44,207 nt of DNA from Melioribacteraceae bacterium. GTDB lineage: Bacteria > Bacteroidota > Ignavibacteria > Ignavibacteriales > Melioribacteraceae. Shown one piece after another: positions 25,071 to 33,571 of this stretch. The notes under the pieces were generated by a model. It did not search any database, had not been told where the DNA came from, and saw only the letters and a list, made by a program, of their open reading frames with translations. The stretch lies in assembly GCA_015493615.1 (NCBI GenBank), contig WGCV01000054.1, positions 1 through 44,207 of the forward strand. Reading direction: 5' to 3'. Both the position numbers and the translations under genes were made by a program. Numbering within the stretch: position 1 is the first letter of the stretch; each line of letters opens with the position of its first letter.

Positions 25071-26193
25071 TAAAATAATATTTTATACTGTTTCACATCC
25101 TAAATATGGTTTAGGAGGGGCCGAATTACAGACATACTATTTGGCGAAAGAATTTGCTATAAGGAGTTGGGATGTTTATTTTCTTACTGAGCGAAAAAAT
25201 TATAAATCTAATTTTAATGATAATTTTAACAAAATAACTGTTGTTGAGTATGAAAGAGGAAATAATATTTTGAAAACCGCCTTTAATATTTTTTTAAAAC
25301 TTATTGAGATTAGACCGAATTTTATTTACTATCGATATCATAAATTTCATTTGGGCGTGTTAGCTATTTACTCTTCTTTTTTTAATTCAAAGTTGTTTTG
25401 GAATCCAATGCATGATGAATATTGCGATGATTCCGCTCCAATTAAAGTTAGTTACAAAAAGATGCAAAAAGAAAAAAGAAAACTCAAAAAAATTTTTTGG
25501 AAAATTAAGCTCTATTTTGAAAGAAGATTGTTTCTATATGGTGTTAAAAAAACAAACGGAATAATGGTTCAAAATAAGATTCAAAACAATATAGTGAAAA
25601 ATAATTTTGCTAATAAAAAAGTTCTTCGTATATACAACGGACATTATATACACACTTTTGAAAACAAAAAAAAATATGATATTATTTTTGTTGCAACGCT
25701 TAAAGAATTTAAGAGACCCGAATTGTTTTTTGAAATTATAAAAAGAATTTCTTTCCTGGTAAAAGTTGCAATGGTCGGTAACAATTTTTCGGATGATCTT
25801 TTGGCGGCAAGGGTACGCGACGCAATAAGTGAGTTGAATATTAACTATTACGGAGAAGTTGAACCGGAAAAAGTTTTGCAGTTGACATCTGTTTCTAAAA
25901 TTTTAATTAATACGAGTATTAACGAAGGGTTCCCTAATACTTTTATACAAGCTTGGATGTTGGGGGTGCCGGTTGTCTCATTAAAGGTTGATCCCGATAA
26001 CTTAATTAGAGAAAATGGGTTAGGGATAGTTTGTGATGATAATGTTGCGTATGCAGCAGAAAAAATTGAAGAATTATTGGGTAATGAACATGAATACTCG
26101 GTATTGTCAAATAAGTGTAAAAATTTTGCGAATGAAAATTTTAACATAAAAACAAATAGTCTTAAACTAGAAAATTTTATGTTAGGTAATTAA
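25063..26193 (+). CDS. GT4-type glycosyltransferase
   Basis: A 376-residue GT-B enzyme. Its N-terminal GLGGAELQTYYLAKEF segment is the typical glycine-rich first loop of GT4 proteins, and INEGFPNTFIQAWMLGVPVV is the donor-site Glu block. The start is taken as TTG at 25063, overlapping the wzy stop codon, rather than the in-frame TTG at 25045. The next gene's ATG directly follows its stop codon. Substrate unknown. Confidence 0.83.
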   Translation: MNNKIIFYTVSHPKYGLGGAELQTYYLAKEFAIRSWDVYFLTERKNYKSNFNDNFNKITVVEYERGNNILKTAFNIFLKLIEIRPNFIYYRYHKFHLGVLAIYSSFFNSKLFWNPMHDEYCDDSAPIKVSYKKMQKEKRKLKKIFWKIKLYFERRLFLYGVKKTNGIMVQNKIQNNIVKNNFANKKVLRIYNGHYIHTFENKKKYDIIFVATLKEFKRPELFFEIIKRISFLVKVAMVGNNFSDDLLAARVRDAISELNINYYGEVEPEKVLQLTSVSKILINTSINEGFPNTFIQAWMLGVPVVSLKVDPDNLIRENGLGIVCDDNVAYAAEKIEELLGNEHEYSVLSNKCKNFANENFNIKTNSLKLENFMLGN

Positions 26194-27366
26194 ATGTATA
26201 AAGATGCTGGAAGTTATCCTTTATACAAAATAAAAGATAAAAAATATAGCAATATTTCCCCTTTTGTTTTCGACTTGGCTAAAACTATTGGTGAAGTTTC
26301 CTTAAATTCTGTTGCGCTGGAGAAAATTAGAAAACAGGGACGAATAATCGGTTACGAAACTGTTTTTAATGAAATTACTTGGATTAATCCGAATGTAAGC
26401 ATTGAAAAAAATATTTCGTCAAAATTATCTTATAGAATTAAGTGTAATAAATGGGTTGATGCATTTATTGACGAATTAAAAAATTGGTTTGTAAAAAATC
26501 TTTCTTTTGAAAAAGAATATTGGTTATTGCACAGTTCAGGTGGTGATTCAAGAATTTTATCAGGAATTTTCAGTGAATTAAGAAAAGAAGGGTATGATTG
26601 GAATATTAAATTTGTTTCTTGGTATCCTGAAGCACGTACTTCGTATAAAATCTTAAAATTTTTAGGTTGGGAAGATGACAGGATTTGGTTGGTGGGGAAC
26701 CCTGATAATGAAAGTAATTATTGGAATGAAAATAATTTTTATGATTTTAATGAAATAGGGATAATAACAAACGGTGAAATAATGCCCTTTGGTAGTGCCC
26801 AAAGTAATTTTTGGAGACCATATTATGACGATGTTTCCAATATTACGATTATTATGGCTTTAATGGGAGATGTAGTGATGGGGGCTTTACCTTGGTGGAG
26901 GCGAATGAAAAGATATCATGTACTTAAACAACCTTTTCTTTTTTCGAAGAATTTTAAAATCAATACTTTAATTGCTGGAACGACAAGGTGGAATGGTTTG
27001 GGAACTTTGGGATATTTAAGAAATTTTAATGATATTTTGATTCCGACAATGAGTTACGAATTTGTTAATTTGGGAATAAATGTCCCCTTTTTGTGTAGAT
27101 TTGACGATCAAATTAGAAAGAAAATTCAGGAAAAATTAAGAAAAGGACTTTCAAAAATTCCTAATGACAATGGCGTTTGGATAATTAATAATGAAAAGTT
27201 ATTTAATAAGATATGGACAGATTATTATTCATCAGTTTTTTACAAAGAAACCAAGTTAGATGAAAAAGCATATTTAAATGAGAAAATATCATATCCAGTA
27301 TATCTTTCATTAGCAAGTCTTGTTGAAAGATTACTTAATGAAGGAACAATAATTAATTTTAGGTAA
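26194..27366 (+). CDS. PP-loop (asparagine-synthase-like) protein of unknown function
   Basis: A 390-residue soluble protein. Residues 110-122 (WLLHSSGGDSRIL) carry a PP-loop of the adenine-nucleotide alpha-hydrolase superfamily, in the S-x-G-G-D-S-R form used by asparagine-synthase-related proteins, and this is followed by an 'FVSWYPEARTSYKIL' helix as in that family. Such proteins make an adenylated intermediate and amidate a carboxylate, or form another amide bond. There is no glutaminase domain, so ammonia or another amine would come from elsewhere. It abuts the preceding glycosyltransferase and may modify a uronic acid carboxyl of the polysaccharide. I do not recognise a named family member. 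Confidence 0.7.
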   Translation: MYKDAGSYPLYKIKDKKYSNISPFVFDLAKTIGEVSLNSVALEKIRKQGRIIGYETVFNEITWINPNVSIEKNISSKLSYRIKCNKWVDAFIDELKNWFVKNLSFEKEYWLLHSSGGDSRILSGIFSELRKEGYDWNIKFVSWYPEARTSYKILKFLGWEDDRIWLVGNPDNESNYWNENNFYDFNEIGIITNGEIMPFGSAQSNFWRPYYDDVSNITIIMALMGDVVMGALPWWRRMKRYHVLKQPFLFSKNFKINTLIAGTTRWNGLGTLGYLRNFNDILIPTMSYEFVNLGINVPFLCRFDDQIRKKIQEKLRKGLSKIPNDNGVWIINNEKLFNKIWTDYYSSVFYKETKLDEKAYLNEKISYPVYLSLASLVERLLNEGTIINFR

Positions 27367-27369
27367 TAT

Positions 27370-28344
27370 ATGAAAATTTTAATAACAGGCGCAGGAGGTT
27401 TTATTGGTTCTCACTTGGTTGAAGAAACTGTTCGGAAAGGACATGATGTAAGAGCTTTTGTACATTATAATTCTTTTAACAGATGGGGCTGGTTGGAAAA
27501 TTCTGAAATAAAAAATGAAATTGAAGTTATTTCTGGAGATATTCGTGATTTTGATTCGGTAAAAAGCGCTGTCAAAAATGTAGATGTAATTTTCCATTTG
27601 GCGGCGTTAATAGGCATTCCTTATTCTTATGTTTCTCCGCTCGCATATATAAGAACTAATATTGAAGGAACATACAATATTCTTCAAGCTGCAAAAGAAA
27701 ATGAAAACATACAGCAAGTTTTAGTTACTTCAACAAGCGAAACATACGGTACCGCCCAGTATGTGCCTATCGATGAAAACCATCCGTTAGTTGGACAGTC
27801 CCCTTATTCTGCAACTAAAATAGCTGCGGATCAATTAGCAATAAGTTTTTTCCGTTCATTTTCGTTGCCTGTAAAAATTGTTAGACCTTTCAATACATAC
27901 GGGCGCAGACAATCTGCTCGAGCAATTATACCAACCGTTATTACTCAAATATTTTCAGGGAAAAAGCAAATTCATTTGGGTAATATTCACCCGACTCGCG
28001 ACTTGACTTTTGTAAAGGATACTGCAGCCGGCTTTTGGGCAGTTGCAGATTCCGATAAATTATTTGGCGAGGTAACTAATATTGGAATGAATGAAGAAAT
28101 TTCTATTCTTGATTTGGTAAAAAAAATTGGGAATTTAATGAATACGGATATTGAAATTATTTCCGAGTCTCAAAGGGTGCGTCCTTCCAAAAGCGAAGTA
28201 GAACGACTAAAATGTAATAATATGAAAATCTTGAAAAACACTAACTGGAAACCGCGATATTCTTTGGACGCAGGGTTAAGAGAAACAATAGGTTGGTTTG
28301 AGAAATATCATAAACTGTATAAAAGCGAGGTATATAATATATGA
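27370..28344 (+). CDS. LegB-like nucleotide-sugar 4,6-dehydratase (SDR)
   Basis: A 324-residue extended SDR with GAGGFIGSH (7-15), STSETYG (121-127) and Tyr146/Lys150. The N-terminal 'RAFVHYNSFNRWGWLEN' segment and the SE dyad match NAD-dependent 4,6-dehydratases of the LegB type, which act on GDP-GlcNAc or other NDP-sugars to give a 4-keto-6-deoxy product. It overlaps the nucleotidyltransferase gene by 4 bases. The aminotransferase LegC and the rest of a legionaminate pathway are not in this window, so the final sugar is uncertain; the next-but-one gene (a reductase) suggests a 6-deoxyhexose. Confidence 0.83.
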   Translation: MKILITGAGGFIGSHLVEETVRKGHDVRAFVHYNSFNRWGWLENSEIKNEIEVISGDIRDFDSVKSAVKNVDVIFHLAALIGIPYSYVSPLAYIRTNIEGTYNILQAAKENENIQQVLVTSTSETYGTAQYVPIDENHPLVGQSPYSATKIAADQLAISFFRSFSLPVKIVRPFNTYGRRQSARAIIPTVITQIFSGKKQIHLGNIHPTRDLTFVKDTAAGFWAVADSDKLFGEVTNIGMNEEISILDLVKKIGNLMNTDIEIISESQRVRPSKSEVERLKCNNMKILKNTNWKPRYSLDAGLRETIGWFEKYHKLYKSEVYNI

Positions 28345-29036
28345 AAGCTTTGATTTTGGCAGGCGGTAAAGGAACGCGATTAAAACCATATACTACAAAT
28401 TTTCCCAAACCGCTTATGCCGATAGGCGAACGACCGATATTAGAAATTGTTGTGTGTAACTTAGCTAAGGTGGGAATAAAAGATGTAATTATTGCTACAG
28501 GGCATTTAAGTGAAATGGTAAGACTTTTTTTTAAAGATGGTTCCGATTTTGGCTTAAATATTTCTTATTCTATTGAGGACAAACCGTTGGGAACAGGGGG
28601 ACCAATTAAGAAAAACAAAAATTTTTTGGAAAATGATTCATTTTTAGTAATGAACGGCGATGTTTTAACTGATATTGATTTCCAAAAGTTGTTTGATTTT
28701 CACACTGAGAGTGGGAATGATATTACAATTGGGACAGCTTACAGGGAGCAATATGTTGATTTTGGCGTGGTTGAGTTGGATAAAGACAATAATTTTGTCC
28801 TTTGGAATGAAAAACCCACATTAAATTATTTGGTTAGTATGGGAATTTATGTCTTTTCGTCAAATGTTCTGGAGCATTTACCAAAAGAAGAAACATTTAA
28901 CATCCCTGATATTATTGAAGTATTGTCAAAGAAAAATTTTAGAATAAAAGGATTTATTCATAAAGGCTATTGGTTGGATATCGGACGACCCGAAGATTAC
29001 GAAAAAGCTTGCAATGATTATGAAAAAATTGCGTAG
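28341..29036 (+). CDS. Sugar-1-phosphate nucleotidyltransferase
   Basis: A 231-residue GT-A-fold nucleotidyltransferase. The N-terminal LAGGKGTRLKPYT (6-18) binds the nucleotide, and NGD at 105-107 supplies the catalytic-metal Asp. It activates a hexose-1-phosphate to an NDP-sugar, probably the substrate of the adjacent 4,6-dehydratase. The short length and lack of a C-terminal hexapeptide domain fit a ManC/PtmE/RmlA-like minimal enzyme. The ATG overlaps the preceding stop (ATGA). Confidence 0.85.
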   Translation: MKALILAGGKGTRLKPYTTNFPKPLMPIGERPILEIVVCNLAKVGIKDVIIATGHLSEMVRLFFKDGSDFGLNISYSIEDKPLGTGGPIKKNKNFLENDSFLVMNGDVLTDIDFQKLFDFHTESGNDITIGTAYREQYVDFGVVELDKDNNFVLWNEKPTLNYLVSMGIYVFSSNVLEHLPKEETFNIPDIIEVLSKKNFRIKGFIHKGYWLDIGRPEDYEKACNDYEKIA

Positions 29037-29048
29037 GAATGATTTCTA

Positions 29049-29894
29049 ATGAGTAAAAATATATTAATAACAGGAAGCGACGGTTTTGTCGGTAAAAAAC
29101 TATGCGCACGGTTAAAAAAAAATAAACAATATTCGGTGCAATGTATTGATATTAAAGACATTAATTTGACAAAGTGGGAAATTGTTAGAGAAAAAATTCG
29201 TCCATTTGATAAAGTAGTACATTTAGCCGCTGTATCGTTTGTTCCTGAATCATATAAAAATCCGCGTAAGTTTTATGAAACTAACATCATATCCACTCTA
29301 AATGTTTTGGAACTGTGTAAGGAATTCAATGCAGGAATGATATTTGCAAGTTCTTACGTTTATGGAAAACCGCAGTATTTACCTATTGACGAGGAGCATC
29401 CTACAAGCGCAATAAACCCGTATGCAGAAAGTAAAATTATAGGGGAAAAATTATGTGTTGCATATCATAGAGATTTTGGCGTTAAATATGCAATTATCAG
29501 ACCTTCAAATATATACGGCAAAGGACAAAATGAGAGATTTTTAATCCCTACTATCATTAATCAACTTTCAACAGGAAAAATTTCTCTGCAATCTTCTAAG
29601 CCAAAAAGAGACTTTATTCATATAGATGATATAATATCTGTTTACGAAAAAATAATAGAAAAAGATTTTGATTCAATTATTTTAAATGCTGGGAGTGGAA
29701 AGAGTATTTCCGTTGAAAAATTAGTTGAATTGGTTTTGTCATTATCTTCAAAAACCGACGTAAAAGTAAATTATAAAGAGCAAAAGCGAAAAAATGAAGT
29801 AATGGATGTTGTTTACGATGTATCAAGGGCCGAAAAATATTTGGGTTGGAAACCTACGGTTAATTTAGAAGAAGGTATTAAAAAGCTTTTATGA
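29049..29894 (+). CDS. SDR-family nucleotide-sugar reductase or epimerase
   Basis: A 281-residue short extended SDR with GSDGFVGKK (9-17) and Tyr125/Lys129 in YAESK. It follows the nucleotidyltransferase and LegB-like dehydratase closely, so it is probably the 4-ketoreductase or epimerase that finishes that 6-deoxy sugar. Length and 'FASSYVYGKP' block fit GDP- or dTDP-6-deoxy-4-keto-sugar reductases. The exact product cannot be read. Confidence 0.8.
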   Translation: MSKNILITGSDGFVGKKLCARLKKNKQYSVQCIDIKDINLTKWEIVREKIRPFDKVVHLAAVSFVPESYKNPRKFYETNIISTLNVLELCKEFNAGMIFASSYVYGKPQYLPIDEEHPTSAINPYAESKIIGEKLCVAYHRDFGVKYAIIRPSNIYGKGQNERFLIPTIINQLSTGKISLQSSKPKRDFIHIDDIISVYEKIIEKDFDSIILNAGSGKSISVEKLVELVLSLSSKTDVKVNYKEQKRKNEVMDVVYDVSRAEKYLGWKPTVNLEEGIKKLL

Positions 29895-31057
29895 GAATCG
29901 TAATAATAAGTTCGGATCAATATACCTTTTTTGTTGATACTGTTTCGGAATTAGCCGAGCGAGGTCATGAAATTTACGTTTTTTGTTCCAAAGAAATAGG
30001 GAGTAAAAAAGGAATTCCTAAGATTGATAAAAAAAATGTACATATTAATAAAAAATTTATTGGTCTTTTATCCGCAGATTTTTCAAAAGTTCCAATTTTT
30101 TTGTTACCATTGACAATTTATCGTTTTAAAAATGAACTAAAAAAAATTAAACCGGATATTTTACATGCATTCAATTTGAAATGGTCAGGGTGGGTTAGTG
30201 CTTTTAGTGATTTTCATCCTTTTATATTAAGCGGTTTAGGTTCAGATATTTTAATTGAACAAGGTGCAGTTAAAAATTTAATATTAAAGTTATTGAGGCA
30301 ATACACATTAAAGAAGGCTGATATTGTCAGTGTTGTAAGTAAACAAATGTTCAAGCAAGTTAAAGAAGTTTCAGGGGAAAATAAAATTTTTTATTTTTCT
30401 CACGGTGTTAATACTAAAAAAATGTTTAAAATATTACCGGATGACTGCAAATTATATGATAAACTAAAGATAGATAAAAAAGAAAAAATAATTTTTAGTC
30501 CAAGGTACATTAGAGCAATTTATCAAATCAAACAAATAATTAAAGCCTTTAATTTATTAGTTAAAAATGAAGACAAATTTGGACCTTTTCGGTTGATTTT
30601 AGGCGGAGCAAAAGATAATGACCCCGAGTATTTTCAAGAGGTAATTAATTTGATAAATAAACTAAAATTAAAGAGTAAAATTTCTTTTACTGGCAGGTTG
30701 GATGAATATGAATGGAATGCCGTTTTTTTAATCTCTGATGTTATTGTTTCCTATCCAACAAATGACGGTTTGCCTGCAACGGTTTTAGAAGCAATGTATC
30801 TACGTGTGCCTCTGATTTTATCGAAAGTACCTTCCCTACAAGAAGTTTTGGAAGAAAATAAAAGCGCGCTTTTTTGTAATTCTAATGATTATTATGATTT
30901 ATATGAAGAATTAAAAAAATTTTTTACTACTATTGGATTAGCAAAGATACTTACTGATAATGCTTTTCTGATTTTTGAAAAAAAAGGCAGCTTTTTAAAT
31001 GAAATAAATAGTTTGGAAAAAATTTATGCCGGATTGATAAATGATAGCAATAATTGA
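29891..31057 (+). CDS. GT4-type glycosyltransferase
   Basis: A 388-residue GT-B enzyme. The donor domain has IFSPRYIRAIYQIKQIIKAF and NDGLPATVLEAMYLRVPLIL, with the conserved Glu of GT4 proteins. It overlaps its upstream neighbour by 4 bases and the HisH-like gene by 17 bases, so it is co-translated with the acetamidino module. It may transfer the WbpG-modified sugar, but this is only positional inference. Confidence 0.83.
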   Translation: MRIVIISSDQYTFFVDTVSELAERGHEIYVFCSKEIGSKKGIPKIDKKNVHINKKFIGLLSADFSKVPIFLLPLTIYRFKNELKKIKPDILHAFNLKWSGWVSAFSDFHPFILSGLGSDILIEQGAVKNLILKLLRQYTLKKADIVSVVSKQMFKQVKEVSGENKIFYFSHGVNTKKMFKILPDDCKLYDKLKIDKKEKIIFSPRYIRAIYQIKQIIKAFNLLVKNEDKFGPFRLILGGAKDNDPEYFQEVINLINKLKLKSKISFTGRLDEYEWNAVFLISDVIVSYPTNDGLPATVLEAMYLRVPLILSKVPSLQEVLEENKSALFCNSNDYYDLYEELKKFFTTIGLAKILTDNAFLIFEKKGSFLNEINSLEKIYAGLINDSNN

Positions 31058-31652
31058 TTATGGAATGGGTAATTTGCGATCGGTCGCAAATATGTTGCAA
31101 AAAATTGGTCATAAAGCCATTATTACATCTGAGGCTGAGATAATTGCAAAAAGCGATAAAATAATTTTGCCAGGCGTAGGGGCTTTCAAACAAGGTATGG
31201 AAAATTTAAATAAAATGAATTTTTTACCGCTACTAAATGATTTGGTCCTTAATAAAAAAAGGAAAATTCTAGGTATTTGTTTGGGAATGCAATTGATGAC
31301 TAATTGGAGTGACGAGGGAAATAGCGAGGGTTTTGGATGGTTTGACGCCAAAACTATTAAATTTAACCTGGATACAACAAAATATAAAATACCTCATATG
31401 GGTTGGAATTCAATCAATTTGAAAAAAGGATCGCTATTATTTAACAATTGTCCGAATAATTTACGGTTTTATTTTGTCCATTCCTATTATGTCGTTAATA
31501 ACAATACTAATGACGTGGTTGCAACCGCATTCCATGGTATCGAATTTACTGCCTCAATGGGGAGGGAAAATATATTTGCTACACAGTTTCATCCAGAAAA
31601 AAGTCATAAATTTGGCATGTGTGTTTTAAATAATTTTGCGAGTATGGAGTAG
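31041..31652 (+). CDS. hisH: HisH-type glutamine amidotransferase of the polysaccharide cluster
   Basis: A 203-residue class I glutaminase of the HisH family. The nucleophile Cys80 lies in GICLGMQ, and His184/Glu186 in QFHPEKS complete the triad. In histidine synthesis HisH feeds ammonia to HisF; here the adjoining HisF-like and WbpG-like genes show the polysaccharide version, in which the ammonia converts an N-acetyl group to an acetamidino group. No other histidine gene is present. It overlaps the upstream glycosyltransferase by 17 bases; the next gene starts 6 bases after its stop. Confidence 0.9.
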   Translation: MIAIIDYGMGNLRSVANMLQKIGHKAIITSEAEIIAKSDKIILPGVGAFKQGMENLNKMNFLPLLNDLVLNKKRKILGICLGMQLMTNWSDEGNSEGFGWFDAKTIKFNLDTTKYKIPHMGWNSINLKKGSLLFNNCPNNLRFYFVHSYYVVNNNTNDVVATAFHGIEFTASMGRENIFATQFHPEKSHKFGMCVLNNFASME

Positions 31653-31658
31653 ATTTAT

Positions 31659-32423
31659 ATGCTTATGCCAAGAATAATTCCCGTATTAACATTTATTGAG
31701 GGAAGGCTAGTTAAAACAATAGGATTTAAAAAACCTAATTATATCGGCGACCCCATAAATGCAATAAAGTTATTTAATGAATTGGAAGTTGATGAGTTAG
31801 TTTTTTTAGATATTAGGGCTTCAAAAGATAAAACCCCAATAGATTTTGATTTAATATCAGATATTACAAGCGAGTGTTTTATGCCTGTTGCTTATGGAGG
31901 AGGAATAAAAACTTTTGAGGAAATTGAAAAATTGTTTTTGTTGGGAATTGAAAAAATAATTTTGAATACTAATGCATTCAATAATCCGGATTTAATTAGA
32001 AGAGCGGCGGACAAATATGGTTCTCAAAGTATTTTGGTGTCGGTAGATGTAAAAAAGAACTATTTAGGGAAATACTCGACTTGGATAGAATCCGGAACAA
32101 AAAAAATAAACAGAGAGTTATCTGAAATAATTAGAGACTTTGAACAGTATGGAGTTGGCGAAATTATAATAAATTCAATCAATAATGATGGAAAAATGAA
32201 CGGATATGATATATATTTAATTAAAAAGGTTACCTCTGTTGCAACTGTACCTGTTGTGGCAGTCGGTGGGGCTGGGGAAATGAATCATTTTAAGGAAGCA
32301 ATATTCGAAGGTGGAGCGTCTGCCGTTGGGGCAGGGTCGATGTTTGTTTATCATGGAAGTGAAAAAGGGATTCTCATTAATTATCCTTCAAGAGAAGAAA
32401 TAGATAAATTATTTGCGTATTAG
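31659..32423 (+). CDS. hisF: HisF-like ammonia-channel protein lacking the catalytic Asp11
   Basis: A 254-residue (beta/alpha)8 barrel of the HisF family. Histidine-pathway HisF uses Asp11 and Asp130 for catalysis. Here Asp130 is kept (SVDVKK at 128-133), and Lys19 is kept, but position 11 is Thr (IIPVLTF at 6-12). Loss of Asp11 with conservation of the barrel is expected of HisF2-type proteins that only channel ammonia from HisH to a WbpG amidotransferase. Neighbours on both sides support this. The stop is overlapped by an upstream in-frame start of the next gene; the better start of that gene lies 16 bases past the stop. Confidence 0.88.
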   Translation: MLMPRIIPVLTFIEGRLVKTIGFKKPNYIGDPINAIKLFNELEVDELVFLDIRASKDKTPIDFDLISDITSECFMPVAYGGGIKTFEEIEKLFLLGIEKIILNTNAFNNPDLIRRAADKYGSQSILVSVDVKKNYLGKYSTWIESGTKKINRELSEIIRDFEQYGVGEIIINSINNDGKMNGYDIYLIKKVTSVATVPVVAVGGAGEMNHFKEAIFEGGASAVGAGSMFVYHGSEKGILINYPSREEIDKLFAY

Positions 32424-32426
32424 TTT

Positions 32427-32430
32427 GGAG
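32427..32430 (+). promoter_or_regulatory. Ribosome binding site deciding the WbpG-like start
   Basis: GGAG nine bases before the ATG at 32440 favours that start over the in-frame ATT/TTG-like codons further upstream. Confidence 0.5.
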
Positions 32431-32439
32431 TTATCTTAT

Positions 32440-33561
32440 ATGAATAACATAGAATATTGTTCTCGTTGTATTTTGGATTCAGAAGTGCCTGGAGTTAAAA
32501 TAGAAAACGGAATTTGTAATCAATGCAAAAATTTTGATGAAAGGGAAAAATGGTTTCAAGAATCTAAAGAGAGGGAAGTTGTTTTTGAAAATTTGATAAA
32601 AAAAATAAAAGAAGATGGAAAAAATAAAAAATATGATTGTATAGTCGGTGTAAGTGGAGGACAAGACAGTTCATATACTTTATATCATGCTGTAAAGCTT
32701 GGTTTACGCCCTATTGCCGTTCATTTTGATAATGGTTGGAACTCTGAGCAATCAATTCGAAATATTAAGAAAATCATAACAAAATTAGGAGTTGATTTAT
32801 ATACATATGTTGTGGATTGGAGCGAATTTAAGGATTTACAAGTCTCTTTTTTAAAAGCGTCTGTCCCTGATGTTGAAATACCAAGTGATATTGGTATCAA
32901 AGCCACATTATATAGAACTGCAGTTAAATACGGTATTAAGTATATTTTATATAGCGGATCTAATTATCGAACGGAAGGAGAAATTCCAAAAGAATGGACA
33001 TATATGGATGGTCGTTATATAAAAAGTGTCCAGAAAATTTATGGAACAAAAAAGCTTAAAACATTTCCAAATGTTTTAGCAAAAGATATATTTTATTTTC
33101 ATGTTTTAAAAGGTGTCCAAATTATAAAAATGTTAGATTATGTTGAATTTGGCAGCAACGAAGTTCTTGATTTACTTAAACAAAAGTTTGATTGGGAATA
33201 TTATGGCGGCAAACATTTTGAATCCGTTTATACAAAATTTATTCAAACGTATTTTTTACCTGAAAAATTTGGTATTGACAAACGAAAAATTCATTATTCT
33301 GCATTAATTAGATCAGGACAACTTAATAAAGAGGATGCGCTAAAAAAATTAGAGCAAAAACCGTATGACGAAGAAACAATAGAAGAAGATAAAAGTTACG
33401 TGCTAAAAAAATTAAAATTAAGTGAAAAAGAATTTAATCAAATAATGAAGTTACCTATTAAATCTTATAAAAATTATAAGACATACGATTCGTATAAACA
33501 AAAATATGGAAAGTTAATTGATTTTTTAAAAGCCAAGAAGCTTTGGCCTAAAATAGCGTAA
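32440..33561 (+). CDS. wbpG: WbpG/PseA-type N-acetyl-sugar amidotransferase
   Basis: A 373-residue PP-loop amidotransferase. N-terminal Cys7/Cys10 and Cys26/Cys29 form a zinc knuckle (CSRC..CNQC), and the ATP pyrophosphatase loop is SGGQDS (72-77). WbpG uses ammonia passed from HisH through HisF to turn an N-acetyl group of a sugar nucleotide into an acetamidino group, as in P. aeruginosa O-antigens and in flagellin glycans (PseA). The substrate here is probably a UDP-2,3-diacetamido uronic acid made by the WbpABDE enzymes of this window. It comes directly after hisH and hisF homologues, completing the three-gene module. Confidence 0.92.
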   Translation: MNNIEYCSRCILDSEVPGVKIENGICNQCKNFDEREKWFQESKEREVVFENLIKKIKEDGKNKKYDCIVGVSGGQDSSYTLYHAVKLGLRPIAVHFDNGWNSEQSIRNIKKIITKLGVDLYTYVVDWSEFKDLQVSFLKASVPDVEIPSDIGIKATLYRTAVKYGIKYILYSGSNYRTEGEIPKEWTYMDGRYIKSVQKIYGTKKLKTFPNVLAKDIFYFHVLKGVQIIKMLDYVEFGSNEVLDLLKQKFDWEYYGGKHFESVYTKFIQTYFLPEKFGIDKRKIHYSALIRSGQLNKEDALKKLEQKPYDEETIEEDKSYVLKKLKLSEKEFNQIMKLPIKSYKNYKTYDSYKQKYGKLIDFLKAKKLWPKIA

Positions 33562-33571
33562 TAAAAATAAT

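Noticed and set aside
31041-32423. hisH/hisF as histidine biosynthesis genes
   Set aside because: HisF lacks the essential Asp11, no other his gene is present and wbpG follows directly.
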